Below are positions 19,080 to 27,115 of a stretch of 33,801 nucleotides of DNA, in pieces. The notes beneath the pieces were generated by a model that was given only the letters and a program-made list of their open reading frames with translations, did no database searches and was not told where the DNA came from. The DNA comes from Planctomycetota bacterium. Its GTDB lineage: Bacteria > Planctomycetota > UBA11346. The position numbers and the translations under genes were made by a program. The stretch covers positions 1 to 33,801 of the forward strand of contig JANWWU010000103.1 in NCBI GenBank assembly GCA_025055595.1. Reading direction: 5' to 3'. The number at the start of each line of letters is the position of its first letter. The stretch's first letter is position 1.

Positions 19080-20918
19080 ATGCCCAACGTGCTCGGCTAC
19101 AACCGCAAGCTCGCCACCCTGCTGCGCCGCACCGGCGTCGTCGAGGAGGCGACCTTCGCGCCGCTGGTCGAGAAGGCCAACAAGGAAGGCGCCTACCTGT
19201 TCAACCTGGTGATCAACGAGAAGATCCTCGACGAACCGACCCTGCTCGGCCTGATCAGCGAGGACAGCGGCTGGCCGCCGATCGACCTCGACAAGTACAA
19301 GATCGACATCGACGAGCTGCGCGCGCTCAACAAGGGCGCCGACCTGCTCTCGGAAGAGGCCTGCAAGCAGCACGGCGCGCTGCCGATCGCGTTGATCGGC
19401 GAGCATGTGACGGTCGCCGTCATCAATCCCTACGATGTCGTCGCGCTCGACAACCTCAAGCTGCAGATCGGCCGCAGCGTGATCCCGGTCGTCACCTGCG
19501 AGCGCGCGCTGCTCAAGGCGATCGACCAGTGCTTCCACGCCCAGGACCGCGCCGTCGAGCAGATGATGGAAGAGATGAAGGGGCTCGACGAGGGCATCGA
19601 GACCATCGAGCAGAAGCGGGAGGATGAGAAGGACGACGCGGCGCTCGAGGCGAGCGGCGATGACGCGCCGGCGGTCAAGGCGGTGAAGTCGATCATCTCG
19701 ATGGCGATCAAGCTCGGCGCCTCCGACATCCACATCGAGCCGATGGAGAAGAAGGTCCGGGTGCGGCTGCGCATCGACGGCGTGCTGCACGAGAAGCTCG
19801 AGCTGCCGAAGAAGCTCGAGCGCGCGGTGTGCTCGCGCATCAAGATCATGACCGACACGATGAACATCGCCGAGCGCGGCAAGCCGCAGGACGGCCGCAT
19901 CGCCGTCACCATGGAAGGCAAGAAGTGCGACATCCGCGTCAACTCGCTGCCGCTGGTGTGGGGCGAGAAGATCTGCATGCGCATCCTCGCCAAGGGCAAC
20001 CTGCGCGACATGAAGGAGCTCAACCTCGAGCCGCAGGTCTACGACATCCTGATGCGCGCGCTCTCGGCGCCGCAAGGCATGGTGCTGGTCACCGGACCGA
20101 CCGGCTCCGGCAAGTCGACGACGCTCTACTCCTGCCTCAAGACGGTGATGACGCCGGAAGAGAACGTCAACACCGTCGAGGATCCCGTCGAGTACGAAGT
20201 CGAGGGGATCAACCAGTGCCATGTCAACCCGAAGCGCGGCCTGACCTTCGCCTCGGCGCTGCGCGCCCTGCTGCGCCAGGACCCGGACACGATCATGATC
20301 GGCGAGATCCGCGACCAGGAGACGATCGAGATCGCGGTCAAGGCGGCGCTGACCGGGCACCTCGTCCTGTCGACGCTGCACACCAACGACGCGCCCTCGA
20401 CGATCACCCGCATCATCGACATGGGCATCGAGCCGCTCATGGTCGCCTCGACGGTCAATGTCGTCCTCGCGCAGCGCCTCGGCCGCCGTCTGTGCAACAA
20501 CTGCAAGGCCGATCTGCCGCGCGAGGAGTATCCGAGCCGCGAGCAGCTGCTGCACATCGGCTTCAAGCCGGAGGAGATCGAAGGGCTCAAGCTCAAGAAG
20601 GCGGTCGGCTGCAGCCTGTGCAACAACGGCTACAAGGGCCGCTTCGCGCTCGTCGAGTGCCTGGAGATGAACGACCGCCTGCGCAAGATCATCATCGGCG
20701 GCGGCTCCGATCTCGAGATCCGCAAGGTGGCGCTGGAGACCGGCATGATCTCCTTGCGGCGTGCGGGGCTGCTCAATGTCATGCGCGGCCTCACCACCAT
20801 CGAGGAGGTGCTGCGCAACACCGTCGGCGACGAGATCGATCACGCGCCCGCCAAGCCGAAGCGCGACAGCGGCGCGGGCGCTGAATCGAGCGCCGGCAGC
20901 GAAGATGCCGCGGCGTGA
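19080..20918 (+). CDS. pilB: Type IV pilus assembly ATPase PilB (GspE/PulE family)
   Basis: The 612-residue product is the extension ATPase. Residues 1-150 form an MshEN-like N-terminal domain, followed by a charged linker around 160-195 (many Glu, Lys and Asp), and then the ATPase core starting near SIISMAIKLGASDIHIEPMEKKVRVRLRIDG. Walker A GPTGSGKST is near residues 339-347, Walker B is TIMIGEIRDQETIEIAVKAALTGH, and the zinc-binding tetracysteine is CNNC near 471 and CSLC near 510. These are PilB/GspE hallmarks absent from PilT. The C-terminal 35 residues are an acidic, low-complexity tail. It starts 8 nt after the MshEN gene with GAGG upstream, and a hairpin follows its stop. A type II secretion GspE cannot be excluded, but pairing with pilT favours pili. 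Confidence 0.92.
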   Translation: MPNVLGYNRKLATLLRRTGVVEEATFAPLVEKANKEGAYLFNLVINEKILDEPTLLGLISEDSGWPPIDLDKYKIDIDELRALNKGADLLSEEACKQHGALPIALIGEHVTVAVINPYDVVALDNLKLQIGRSVIPVVTCERALLKAIDQCFHAQDRAVEQMMEEMKGLDEGIETIEQKREDEKDDAALEASGDDAPAVKAVKSIISMAIKLGASDIHIEPMEKKVRVRLRIDGVLHEKLELPKKLERAVCSRIKIMTDTMNIAERGKPQDGRIAVTMEGKKCDIRVNSLPLVWGEKICMRILAKGNLRDMKELNLEPQVYDILMRALSAPQGMVLVTGPTGSGKSTTLYSCLKTVMTPEENVNTVEDPVEYEVEGINQCHVNPKRGLTFASALRALLRQDPDTIMIGEIRDQETIEIAVKAALTGHLVLSTLHTNDAPSTITRIIDMGIEPLMVASTVNVVLAQRLGRRLCNNCKADLPREEYPSREQLLHIGFKPEEIEGLKLKKAVGCSLCNNGYKGRFALVECLEMNDRLRKIIIGGGSDLEIRKVALETGMISLRRAGLLNVMRGLTTIEEVLRNTVGDEIDHAPAKPKRDSGAGAESSAGSEDAAA

Positions 20919-20925
20919 GAGCGGG

Positions 20926-20942
20926 TGCTGCGCTCCGCAGCA
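20926..20942 (+). terminator. Hairpin just after pilB, possible terminator
   Basis: A perfect 7-bp stem (TGCTGCG, loop CTC, CGCAGCA) begins eight bases after the pilB stop. There is no T-run after it, so it is not a textbook intrinsic terminator; it may stop or stabilise the 3' end of the pil transcript. Confidence 0.45.
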
Positions 20943-21040
20943 GATCAAGGCGCGCCGCCGCAGCTTGCCGCTTCCATTCACTTAGTAGCGCTAGCAACCA
21001 CCACGCCAATCGTCGAAGTCCGCGCTGCACAAGCTCTTAC

Positions 21041-21107
21041 AAATAAGGGACATCTTTGTCTATTTATTGAAAGACAAGCACTTGCCAACGGTGGAAACTT
21101 GTATAAT
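21041..21107 (+). promoter_or_regulatory. AT-rich promoter region of the MlrA/CarH-like regulator gene
   Basis: This short stretch is markedly AT-rich in an otherwise very GC-rich window. A perfect -10 TATAAT is at 21102-21107, with TTGCCA at 21082-21087 as the best -35 (spacer 14, short). Around it are GACA/TGTC arms (21049-21052 and 21057-21060), and ACAAG (21074-21078) facing CTTGT (21098-21102) across 19 nt. Another ACAAG is at 21029-21033. MerR-family proteins often bind dyads placed between promoter boxes, so autoregulation is plausible. The spacing and dyads are seen; binding is inferred. Confidence 0.6.
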
Positions 21108-21165
21108 CAGCGCAGGTTTCTGGGCGCCGCCCGGAACCGCGAACGCCGCGACGGAGGGCAACACC

Positions 21166-22020
21166 ATGAGCAGCCTCGCCACCGAAACGACGACCACCGC
21201 AGCGAGCTCCCAGGCGACGCGCACCTACAACATCAACGAGGCGTCGAAGGCCTGCGGGCTGTCGCCGAGCGTGCTGCGGATCTGGGAGCTGCGCTACGGC
21301 TGGCCGAACCCGCGCCGCCGCGCCAACGGCTACCGCGCCTACAGCCAGCACCAGGTCAATGAGCTCAAGCGCGTCGCGCAGCTGGTCAAGAACGGCACGC
21401 CGATCAGCCAGATCATCGTCGATGGGATGCCGCGCCTGCCGGCCATCGACGCCGCGCCGCAGCCGCCGCGCGGCCTGCCGCAGACCCGAGCTTGGCCGCG
21501 CTCCCCGAATCCGCAGATCCGGGAGTTCCAGGACGCGGTGATCACGGCCCTCGATACGCGCCAGACCAGCGTCGTGCACGAGCGCGTGCAGCGCGCGGTG
21601 TGGACCCTGCGCCCGGTCGACGAACCGGCCGCCGTCCTCGTGCCGGTGCTCGCCGGCATCTTCGAAGCCCGCGCCAACGGCCGGCCCTTCGAGGACGAGG
21701 CGCTGCTGCTGGCGACCATTCGTACCCGCGTGCAGCAGCTGACCCGCCTGATGCGGTCCAGCGCCCAGCCGGTCGCCGTCGTCCCGCTCGGTGATGAGGC
21801 CACCCACGTCGCGGCCCAGCTCGCGGCGCTGGTGCTCGCGCAGCGCAACTATCCGGCCGTCTACGCTCCGCAGCGCCCCGAGCAGGGACCCTGGCTGGCG
21901 GTCGGCGGGGGCGATGCCCCGGGGTCCCTAGCGCGGATCACGCTGTTCGGCGAGGGCGAGAGCACCGGCTTCACCGCCCTGCTCGATCCGACCCGCCTGC
22001 CGCCCTGGGCTGCGCGCTGA
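21166..22020 (+). CDS. MerR-type regulator of the MlrA/CarH class with divergent C-terminal domain
   Basis: The 284-residue product opens with a MerR-type helix-turn-helix at about residues 20-88. The signature VLRIWELRYGWPNPRRRANGYRAY is that of MlrA/CarH regulators, which normally carry cobalamin-binding domains. Here residues 115-195 look like the helical cap domain and 200-235 (VAVVPLGDEATHVAAQLAALVLAQ) like the start of a Rossmann-type B12 domain, but the DxHxxG cobalamin motif is not intact, and the protein ends early. A full-length light- or B12-sensing function is therefore doubtful. A strong Shine-Dalgarno GGAGGG (21153-21158) sets the ATG; an earlier in-frame start at 21067 would overlap the -10 box. 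The last 50 nt overlap the convergent acyltransferase gene. Confidence 0.78.
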   Translation: MSSLATETTTTAASSQATRTYNINEASKACGLSPSVLRIWELRYGWPNPRRRANGYRAYSQHQVNELKRVAQLVKNGTPISQIIVDGMPRLPAIDAAPQPPRGLPQTRAWPRSPNPQIREFQDAVITALDTRQTSVVHERVQRAVWTLRPVDEPAAVLVPVLAGIFEARANGRPFEDEALLLATIRTRVQQLTRLMRSSAQPVAVVPLGDEATHVAAQLAALVLAQRNYPAVYAPQRPEQGPWLAVGGGDAPGSLARITLFGEGESTGFTALLDPTRLPPWAAR

Positions 22021-22666
22021 GTCGGCCACCGAGCAGCGCCGCTGCGCCCTCTTCCGCCGCCGCGATGCGCTGCGCCAGCGCGGCCAGCTCCGCTGCGCCG
22101 GCGCGCGCCGCGCCGGCGCAGCACAGCGGTTCGCCGTAGGCGACGGCGATGCGGGTTCCGGGCCAGGGCAGGACGAAGCGATCCCAGCTCGGTAGGCGCC
22201 AGGCGCGCGCCGCGGCGAAGCCGAGCGGGAGGATGGCGAGGCCGTAGCGGCGCGCCAGCTCCCAGGCCCCCGGCTTCGGCTGGTGCCGCGGCCCGCGCGG
22301 CCCATCGCAGGCCAGGGCGAGGATGCGGCCCTCGTCAAGCTGCGCGATCAGCTCCTGGGTCGCCGGCACCGCGCCGCGATGGCTGCTGCCGCGCACGCAG
22401 CGCAGCCCGCTGCGCTCGAGGTAGCCGGCGATCAGCTCGCCGTCCTGGCTGCGGCTGACCAGCGCCGTCACCGGCCAGTGGCGGTGCGCCGCGGCGGCCA
22501 GCAGCAGGTGCTCGTGCCAGAAGGCGGCGATCAGCGCGCCGCGCGGGTGCTGCGCGCGGGCGGCAGCGAGATGCCGCTCGTTCGTCGCCGCGCGCAGGAT
22601 CCGCCAGCTCGCGGTCCAGGCCTGGGCCAAGGCCTGCACCGGCGCCAGCGGCACGCGGATCCTCAT
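21971..22666 (-). CDS. DUF374 lysophospholipid acyltransferase-family protein
   Basis: The 231-residue product matches the DUF374 branch of the acyltransferase superfamily. Recognisable blocks are IAAFWHEHLLLAAA (the H-x4 site region), VSRSQDGELIAGYLERSGLRCVRGSSHRGAV and LACDGPRGPRHQPKPGAWELARRYGLAILPLGFA. These proteins resemble the LpxL/lipid acyltransferase group and are thought to transfer acyl chains in envelope lipid synthesis; in some bacteria relatives sit near LPS genes. A hydrophobic N-terminal segment is only moderate. The ATG at 22666 overlaps the stop of the upstream ABC ATPase by ATGA, and its 3' end overlaps the regulator gene on the other strand. The exact acyl acceptor cannot be told from sequence. 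Confidence 0.85.
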   Translation of the reverse strand: MRIRVPLAPVQALAQAWTASWRILRAATNERHLAAARAQHPRGALIAAFWHEHLLLAAAAHRHWPVTALVSRSQDGELIAGYLERSGLRCVRGSSHRGAVPATQELIAQLDEGRILALACDGPRGPRHQPKPGAWELARRYGLAILPLGFAAARAWRLPSWDRFVLPWPGTRIAVAYGEPLCCAGAARAGAAELAALAQRIAAAEEGAAALLGGRLSAQPRAAGGSDRAGR

Positions 22667-23646
22667 GCCGCGCGCTCGGCGAGCGCCTGCAGGACCTCGA
22701 GGCGCGCGCAGCGCACCCAGTGCCCGGGCGCGGCCTCGCGCCACGCGATCTCGCCGTCGGTGAAGGCCGCGGCGTGGTCCGGGAAGCGGTGGGCGTAGCG
22801 CTCCGCGCTGCTCGGCTGCAGCGGACTCGGCGGATCTCCGGCCACCGCCGGGGCGCGCCGCCCGCTGCCGGGCACCGCGGCGAGCAGCAGCTGCGTGTAG
22901 GGGTGCAGGGGCCGGCGCAGCACCTGGTCGCGGTCGCCGTGCTCGACGATCTCGCCGAGATACATGACGGCGATGCGCTCGCAGAGATGGGCGACGACGG
23001 CGAGATCGTGGCTGATGAAGAGCAGGCCGACGCCGAGCTCGCGCTTGAGATCGGCCAGCAGGTTGAGCACCTGGGCCTGCACCGAGACATCGAGCGCCGA
23101 CACCGGCTCGTCGCAGATCAGCAGCCGCGGCTCGACGGCGAGCGCGCGCGCGATGCCGATGCGCTGGCGCTGCCCGCCGCTGAACTGGTGCGGCCAGCGC
23201 TCGCGATCGGCGCGCGACAGGCCGACGCGCTCGAGCCAGTCCCCGGCCCGCTGCCAGGCCCCCTCGCGATCGGCGAGGCCGTGGACGCGGATCGGCTCGG
23301 CGATCGCCTCGCCGACGCTGAGCCGCGGATTCAGGCTGCCGTAGGGGTCCTGGAAGATCATCTGGGCATGCCGGCGGAAGCGGCGCAGCGCGCGGCCCTG
23401 CAGGGCGCGGATGTCCTGGCCGAGGATGCGCACCTCGCCGGCATCGGGCTCGAGCAGCCGCAGCACGCAGCGGCCGAGCGTGGTCTTGCCGCAGCCGCTC
23501 TCGCCGACCAGGCCGAGGGCCTCGCCCGGCGCCAGCTCGAGGTCGACGCCGTCGACCGCGCGCAGCTCGCCGACGCTGCGCCCGAAGAAGCCGCGCCGCA
23601 GCGGGAAGCGCTTGACGAGCCCGCGCACCGAGAGCAGCGGCGCCAT
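22663..23646 (-). CDS. Oligopeptide/dipeptide ABC transporter ATP-binding protein (OppF-like)
   Basis: The 327-residue product is an ABC ATPase of the peptide/nickel group. Walker A is GESGCGKTT (48-56), the Q-loop is [16 protein letters not shown], the signature is [15 protein letters not shown], Walker B is [18 protein letters not shown], and the C-terminal oligo/dipeptide extension is evident from [18 protein letters not shown] onwards. The SLNPR Q-loop and this extension place it with OppF/DppF. No permease, binding protein or OppD is nearby, so the rest of the transporter must be elsewhere. There is no clear Shine-Dalgarno; a TAGCCT box is eight bases before the ATG and TTGCCG fifteen bases before that box. 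It is coupled by ATGA to the acyltransferase gene and divergent from bamA. Confidence 0.93.
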   Translation of the reverse strand: MAPLLSVRGLVKRFPLRRGFFGRSVGELRAVDGVDLELAPGEALGLVGESGCGKTTLGRCVLRLLEPDAGEVRILGQDIRALQGRALRRFRRHAQMIFQDPYGSLNPRLSVGEAIAEPIRVHGLADREGAWQRAGDWLERVGLSRADRERWPHQFSGGQRQRIGIARALAVEPRLLICDEPVSALDVSVQAQVLNLLADLKRELGVGLLFISHDLAVVAHLCERIAVMYLGEIVEHGDRDQVLRRPLHPYTQLLLAAVPGSGRRAPAVAGDPPSPLQPSSAERYAHRFPDHAAAFTDGEIAWREAAPGHWVRCARLEVLQALAERAA

Positions 23647-23654
23647 CGCACGGC

Positions 23655-23681
23655 AGGCTAGCCGCCGCCCGCTTCCGGCAA
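23655..23681 (-). promoter_or_regulatory. TTGCCG-N15-TAGCCT promoter of the OppF-like gene
   Basis: On the minus strand TTGCCG (23681-23676) is followed by 15 nt and TAGCCT (23660-23655), then eight bases and the ATG. The same -35, spacer and TAnnnT layout is found before the LysM gene. Confidence 0.55.
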
Positions 23682-23723
23682 CGCGCAGCGCGCCGCGGCG
23701 GTGGCGCAGCGCGCGCCGCCTTC

Positions 23724-23729
23724 TAGGCT
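23724..23729 (+). promoter_or_regulatory. -10-like TAGGCT ten bases before the bamA GTG
   Basis: TAGGCT lies ten bases upstream of the GTG at 23740. No Shine-Dalgarno or clear -35 is seen. It shares a 93-nt divergent intergenic region with the OppF-like gene promoter. Confidence 0.4.
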
Positions 23730-23739
23730 GCAGCCTTCC

Positions 23740-26163
23740 GTGCGCCGGCTCCTCACCGTCATCCTCGCTTGGGCGATGTCCGCGGCGCTCGCCGCCGCCG
23801 AGCGGCGGGTCACGGTCGCCGAGGTCATCATCGAGGGCTGCCGCCAGGTGCATCCCGACCGCATCCGCTTCATCACCAGCGTGCGTCCCGGCCGCAGCTA
23901 CGAGCTGAGCGAAGAGCTGCCGCTGGCGCTCGCCGACGATGTGCGGGCGATCGCCCGCATGGGGCCCTTCACCGATCCGCGCACCGAGGTCCGCTTCGGC
24001 GAGGACCCGACGCGGGTCACGGTGGTGATCCGCGTCACCGAGCTGCCCTATGTGACCAAGCTCGAGTTCCTCGGTCTCGAGGACACCTGGGGCCTCGAGG
24101 ACGATCTGCGCAAGCTGCTGACCACCCGGGTCGGCGGCTACGCCAACCCCCTGCACCTCGAGAACGACCTGCGCGCCATCGAGCAGGCCCTGCGCACGCG
24201 CGGCTATCGCGGCGCCACCGCTCGCCTGCGCCAGGAGGAGACGCCGGCCGGCGTCGCGCTCACGATCGTGATCGACCTGCCGCGCGCGGTCACCGTCGGC
24301 CGCGTCGTGTACAAGGACCTGCCGCCCTTCGAGCGGCCGAACGGCATCACGCGGCGGCGCCTCGATGCGCTGCTCGATCGCGTGCAGGTCAACCGTCCCG
24401 GGCGGCCCTGGCAGCCGGAAATGCTCGAGCTCGACCAGCAGGACGTCGTGCGCGTCCTGCAGGACGAGGGCTGGCTCGACTGCCGCCTGGAGGCGGTCGA
24501 GGTCGAGCGCAGCGACTTCGTGCGCCCGCTCGACGAGCGGCGCCGCGGCGGCCCGGCGACGGTCCCCGACGGCGTCTACGACGACCGCGTGCACATCATC
24601 TACGATCTCGACCCCGGACCGCGCTACCGCCTCGGCTCGGTCAGCTTCATCGGCAACACGGTGGCGAGCAGCGAGGAGCTGCGCCGCGCCTTCGCGCTCG
24701 AGGACGGCGCCTGGTTCCGCCGCGAGGACATCGCCAAGGCGGTGGAGCGGGCGCGCCGCGTCATCTCCAACCAGGGCTACGCGCGCTGCCGCGCCATCCA
24801 GGAACGGCGGATCGATGTCGAGCGCCGCCTCGTCCACCTGACCGTGCGCATCGAGGAAGGCAGCAAGTACCGCTTCGGCCGCATCGACATCCGCGGCAAC
24901 GCGATGACCCGCGACGGCGTGATCCGGCGCGCGCTCGCCATCGGCCCCGGCGAGTGGTGGAACGACGATGCGGTCGACGAGAGCCGGCGGCAGATCCTGC
25001 GCTCGGGCCTCTTCGCCGACAACCCGCGCCGGCCCCTCAGCCTGCGGCCGGATTTCCCCGAGGACCGCCCCGAGGAAGTGGACCTCATCATCAGCGTCGA
25101 GGAGCAGAGCACGGGCAGCCTGCAGGCCCAGCTCGGCTACAGCAGCGCCACCGGCGTCTTCGGCCAGTTCAGCTACAGCGAGAGCAACTTCGATCTGATC
25201 GGCGCGCTGACCGACCCCCTCGGCCGCTGGCGCGGCGGCGGCCAGACGCTGTCGCTCGATCTCGGCGTCAGCGAGAACCGCAACAGCATCTCGGCGTCGT
25301 GGAGCGAGCCAGCGCTCGCCGAGGGCCCTTTCAGCCTCGGCACGACGGTGGCGCGCATCGAGAGCAGCCAGCGCGACTGGGACGAGAGGCGGATCTCGAC
25401 CAGCACGACGGTCGGTCGCGCCTTCCTGCGCCGCGATCTGCGCCTCTCGCTGACCTACGGCTACTTCGACAGCGAGATCACCGACATCGATGTCGATGCT
25501 CCCGACGACGCCCGGGCCGGCACGTACTACGGCAACTCGCTCGGCCTCGGCCTGTCCTACGATCGCCTCGACAACATCCGGCTGCCGACCAGCGGCTATG
25601 CGTTGGCCGCCAGCGGCACGGTCTTCGGCTGGCCGCTCTCGGCCACCGATCCGATGTTCGAGTACCTGGTCAAAAGCGATGGCTTCCTGCCCCTGTTGGA
25701 AGCGGAGGACGGCGGGATCACCTATCTGCGGCTCAGCGCGCGCTGGCGCGCGGCGCATCCGCTCGACGACGACCATCTCGCCTTCTACCAGCGATACCTC
25801 GGCGGCGGCCAGGCCCCGCGCCACCGCGGCTTCAGCCACAACAACCTCGGGCCGCGTGCGATCAACCGCAACGGCTTCCTGGCGCGCGTCGGCGGCGATC
25901 GCGACCTGATCGCGACCCTCGAGCTCAGCTACCCCTTCCAGGGCATCAACGAAGGCATCCGCGGCGTCGTCTTCCTCGATGCCGGCAACGTGTGGGGCGA
26001 GGACCAGCCGCTGACGATCGAGGACCTGCGCTATGCCTGGGGCTTCGGCGTGCGCTTCCCGCTGCAGTTCCCGGTCTCCCTCGACTTCGCCTGGCTGATC
26101 GCTCCGCAGCCCGGCGAGGCCGCCAACCAGGTGCACTTCGGCATCGGCCAGGTCAGGTTCTGA
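23740..26163 (+). CDS. bamA: Outer membrane protein assembly factor BamA
   Basis: The 807-residue product is the Omp85-family insertase of the outer membrane. A signal peptide ([19 protein letters not shown]) is followed by POTRA repeats over about residues 22-440; the later ones are clearest ([26 protein letters not shown] and [23 protein letters not shown]). A C-terminal beta-barrel follows, with the [14 protein letters not shown] segment near residue 690 corresponding to the conserved RGF loop, and the chain ends in Phe, the usual barrel signal. I chose the GTG at 23740 because it gives a compact signal peptide; an in-frame GTG at 23701 is less likely. TAGGCT lies ten bases upstream and no Shine-Dalgarno is evident. 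Neighbouring skp/lpx genes, common elsewhere, are absent. It overlaps the convergent reductase gene by 11 nt. Confidence 0.93.
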   Translation: MRRLLTVILAWAMSAALAAAERRVTVAEVIIEGCRQVHPDRIRFITSVRPGRSYELSEELPLALADDVRAIARMGPFTDPRTEVRFGEDPTRVTVVIRVTELPYVTKLEFLGLEDTWGLEDDLRKLLTTRVGGYANPLHLENDLRAIEQALRTRGYRGATARLRQEETPAGVALTIVIDLPRAVTVGRVVYKDLPPFERPNGITRRRLDALLDRVQVNRPGRPWQPEMLELDQQDVVRVLQDEGWLDCRLEAVEVERSDFVRPLDERRRGGPATVPDGVYDDRVHIIYDLDPGPRYRLGSVSFIGNTVASSEELRRAFALEDGAWFRREDIAKAVERARRVISNQGYARCRAIQERRIDVERRLVHLTVRIEEGSKYRFGRIDIRGNAMTRDGVIRRALAIGPGEWWNDDAVDESRRQILRSGLFADNPRRPLSLRPDFPEDRPEEVDLIISVEEQSTGSLQAQLGYSSATGVFGQFSYSESNFDLIGALTDPLGRWRGGGQTLSLDLGVSENRNSISASWSEPALAEGPFSLGTTVARIESSQRDWDERRISTSTTVGRAFLRRDLRLSLTYGYFDSEITDIDVDAPDDARAGTYYGNSLGLGLSYDRLDNIRLPTSGYALAASGTVFGWPLSATDPMFEYLVKSDGFLPLLEAEDGGITYLRLSARWRAAHPLDDDHLAFYQRYLGGGQAPRHRGFSHNNLGPRAINRNGFLARVGGDRDLIATLELSYPFQGINEGIRGVVFLDAGNVWGEDQPLTIEDLRYAWGFGVRFPLQFPVSLDFAWLIAPQPGEAANQVHFGIGQVRF

Positions 26164-27115
26164 GCGCGGCGAGATCGGCGCGGCAGCGCGCGACGATCGC
26201 CTCGATCGCGTCGATCTGGTTCTGGCGCAGCGGCATCGCCAGCTCGCCGAGCGCCGCGCCCTGGGCGGCGTTGCGCGCGCCGACGATCACCGCCGTCACG
26301 CCCTCGTGGCACAAGAGCCAGCCGATGGCGAGCTGCGGCACCGTCAGTTCGTCCTCGGCGGCGAGGGCGCGCAGCTCCTCGATCGCCTGCAGCCAGCGCG
26401 CCAGGCGGGGGCCGCGGAAGTCCTCGCGCTCGCCGCGGTGGTCGCCGGGCGGGAAGCGCTTGTCGGCGGTCCAGGTCCCGGAGAGCAGCCCGCGGTGCAG
26501 CGGGGAATGCGCGAGGAAGCCGATGCCCTGCGCCACGCACTGCGGCAGCACGGCGAGGCCGGGCTCCGGCTTGACCAGCGACATCCCGTTCTGCACGCAG
26601 GCGATCGGCAGGCCGGTGGCGCGCCAGGCGGCGAGCTGTGCGGCGTCGACATTGCACAGGCCGATGGCGCGGATCTTGCCGGCGGCATGGAGCCGCGCGA
26701 GCGCCGCCGCCGTGTCGTCGATCGGCTGCGCGCTCGGCCAGTGCATCTGGAAGAGGTCGAGCCGCTCGCTGCCGAGGCGGCGCAGCTCCTCTTCGCAGTC
26801 GCGCTCGACCCAGGCCGGCGAGTTGTCGACGACGCGCCGGCCCTCGATGCAGTGGTGCCCGAACTTGGTGAACACCAGCGGCCGCTGCGACGGCGGCAGC
26901 TCGCGCAGCACCCGGCCGATGACCTGCGAGGCCCGGCCTTCGCCGTAGAGCGGCGCGGTGTCGACCCAGTTGATGCCGGCGGCGAAGGCGGCGCGCAGGG
27001 CGGCGGCGCTGTCGGCGTCGTCCTGCTCGCCCCACATGTAGCCGCCGATCGCGAAGGCGCCGATGCCGATCGCCGAGAGGCGCAGATCGGTCCCCGGCAG
27101 TTCACGCTTGAACAT
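26153..27115 (-). CDS. Aldo/keto reductase
   Basis: The 320-residue product has the AKR (beta/alpha)8-barrel pattern and the complete catalytic tetrad: Asp52 and Tyr57 in WVDTAPLYGEG, Lys84 in VFTKFG, and His125 in LFQMHWP. The C-terminal GVTAVIVGARNAAQ is the usual NADPH-binding region. The closest recognisable group is the broad aldo/keto reductase subset used for sugar or carbonyl reduction; the substrate is unknown. A very strong Shine-Dalgarno (GGAGGA, complement of TCCTCC at 27120-27125) supports the ATG at 27115. The gene overlaps the end of the histidine kinase gene by 14 nt, so it is the last gene of the rdgB-kinase unit. It converges with bamA. Confidence 0.92.
   Translation of the reverse strand: MFKRELPGTDLRLSAIGIGAFAIGGYMWGEQDDADSAAALRAAFAAGINWVDTAPLYGEGRASQVIGRVLRELPPSQRPLVFTKFGHHCIEGRRVVDNSPAWVERDCEEELRRLGSERLDLFQMHWPSAQPIDDTAAALARLHAAGKIRAIGLCNVDAAQLAAWRATGLPIACVQNGMSLVKPEPGLAVLPQCVAQGIGFLAHSPLHRGLLSGTWTADKRFPPGDHRGEREDFRGPRLARWLQAIEELRALAAEDELTVPQLAIGWLLCHEGVTAVIVGARNAAQGAALGELAMPLRQNQIDAIEAIVARCRADLAALRT

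Noticed and set aside
23647-26136. An extension of the OppF-like ATPase to 1157 residues
   Set aside because: The added part is antisense to bamA and has no domain; the ABC ATPase starts at 23646.
23769-26948. A 1059-residue plus-strand open frame
   Set aside because: It is an alternative frame of bamA followed by antisense of the reductase, with strongly Arg/Pro-biased composition; bamA in the other frame is unambiguous.
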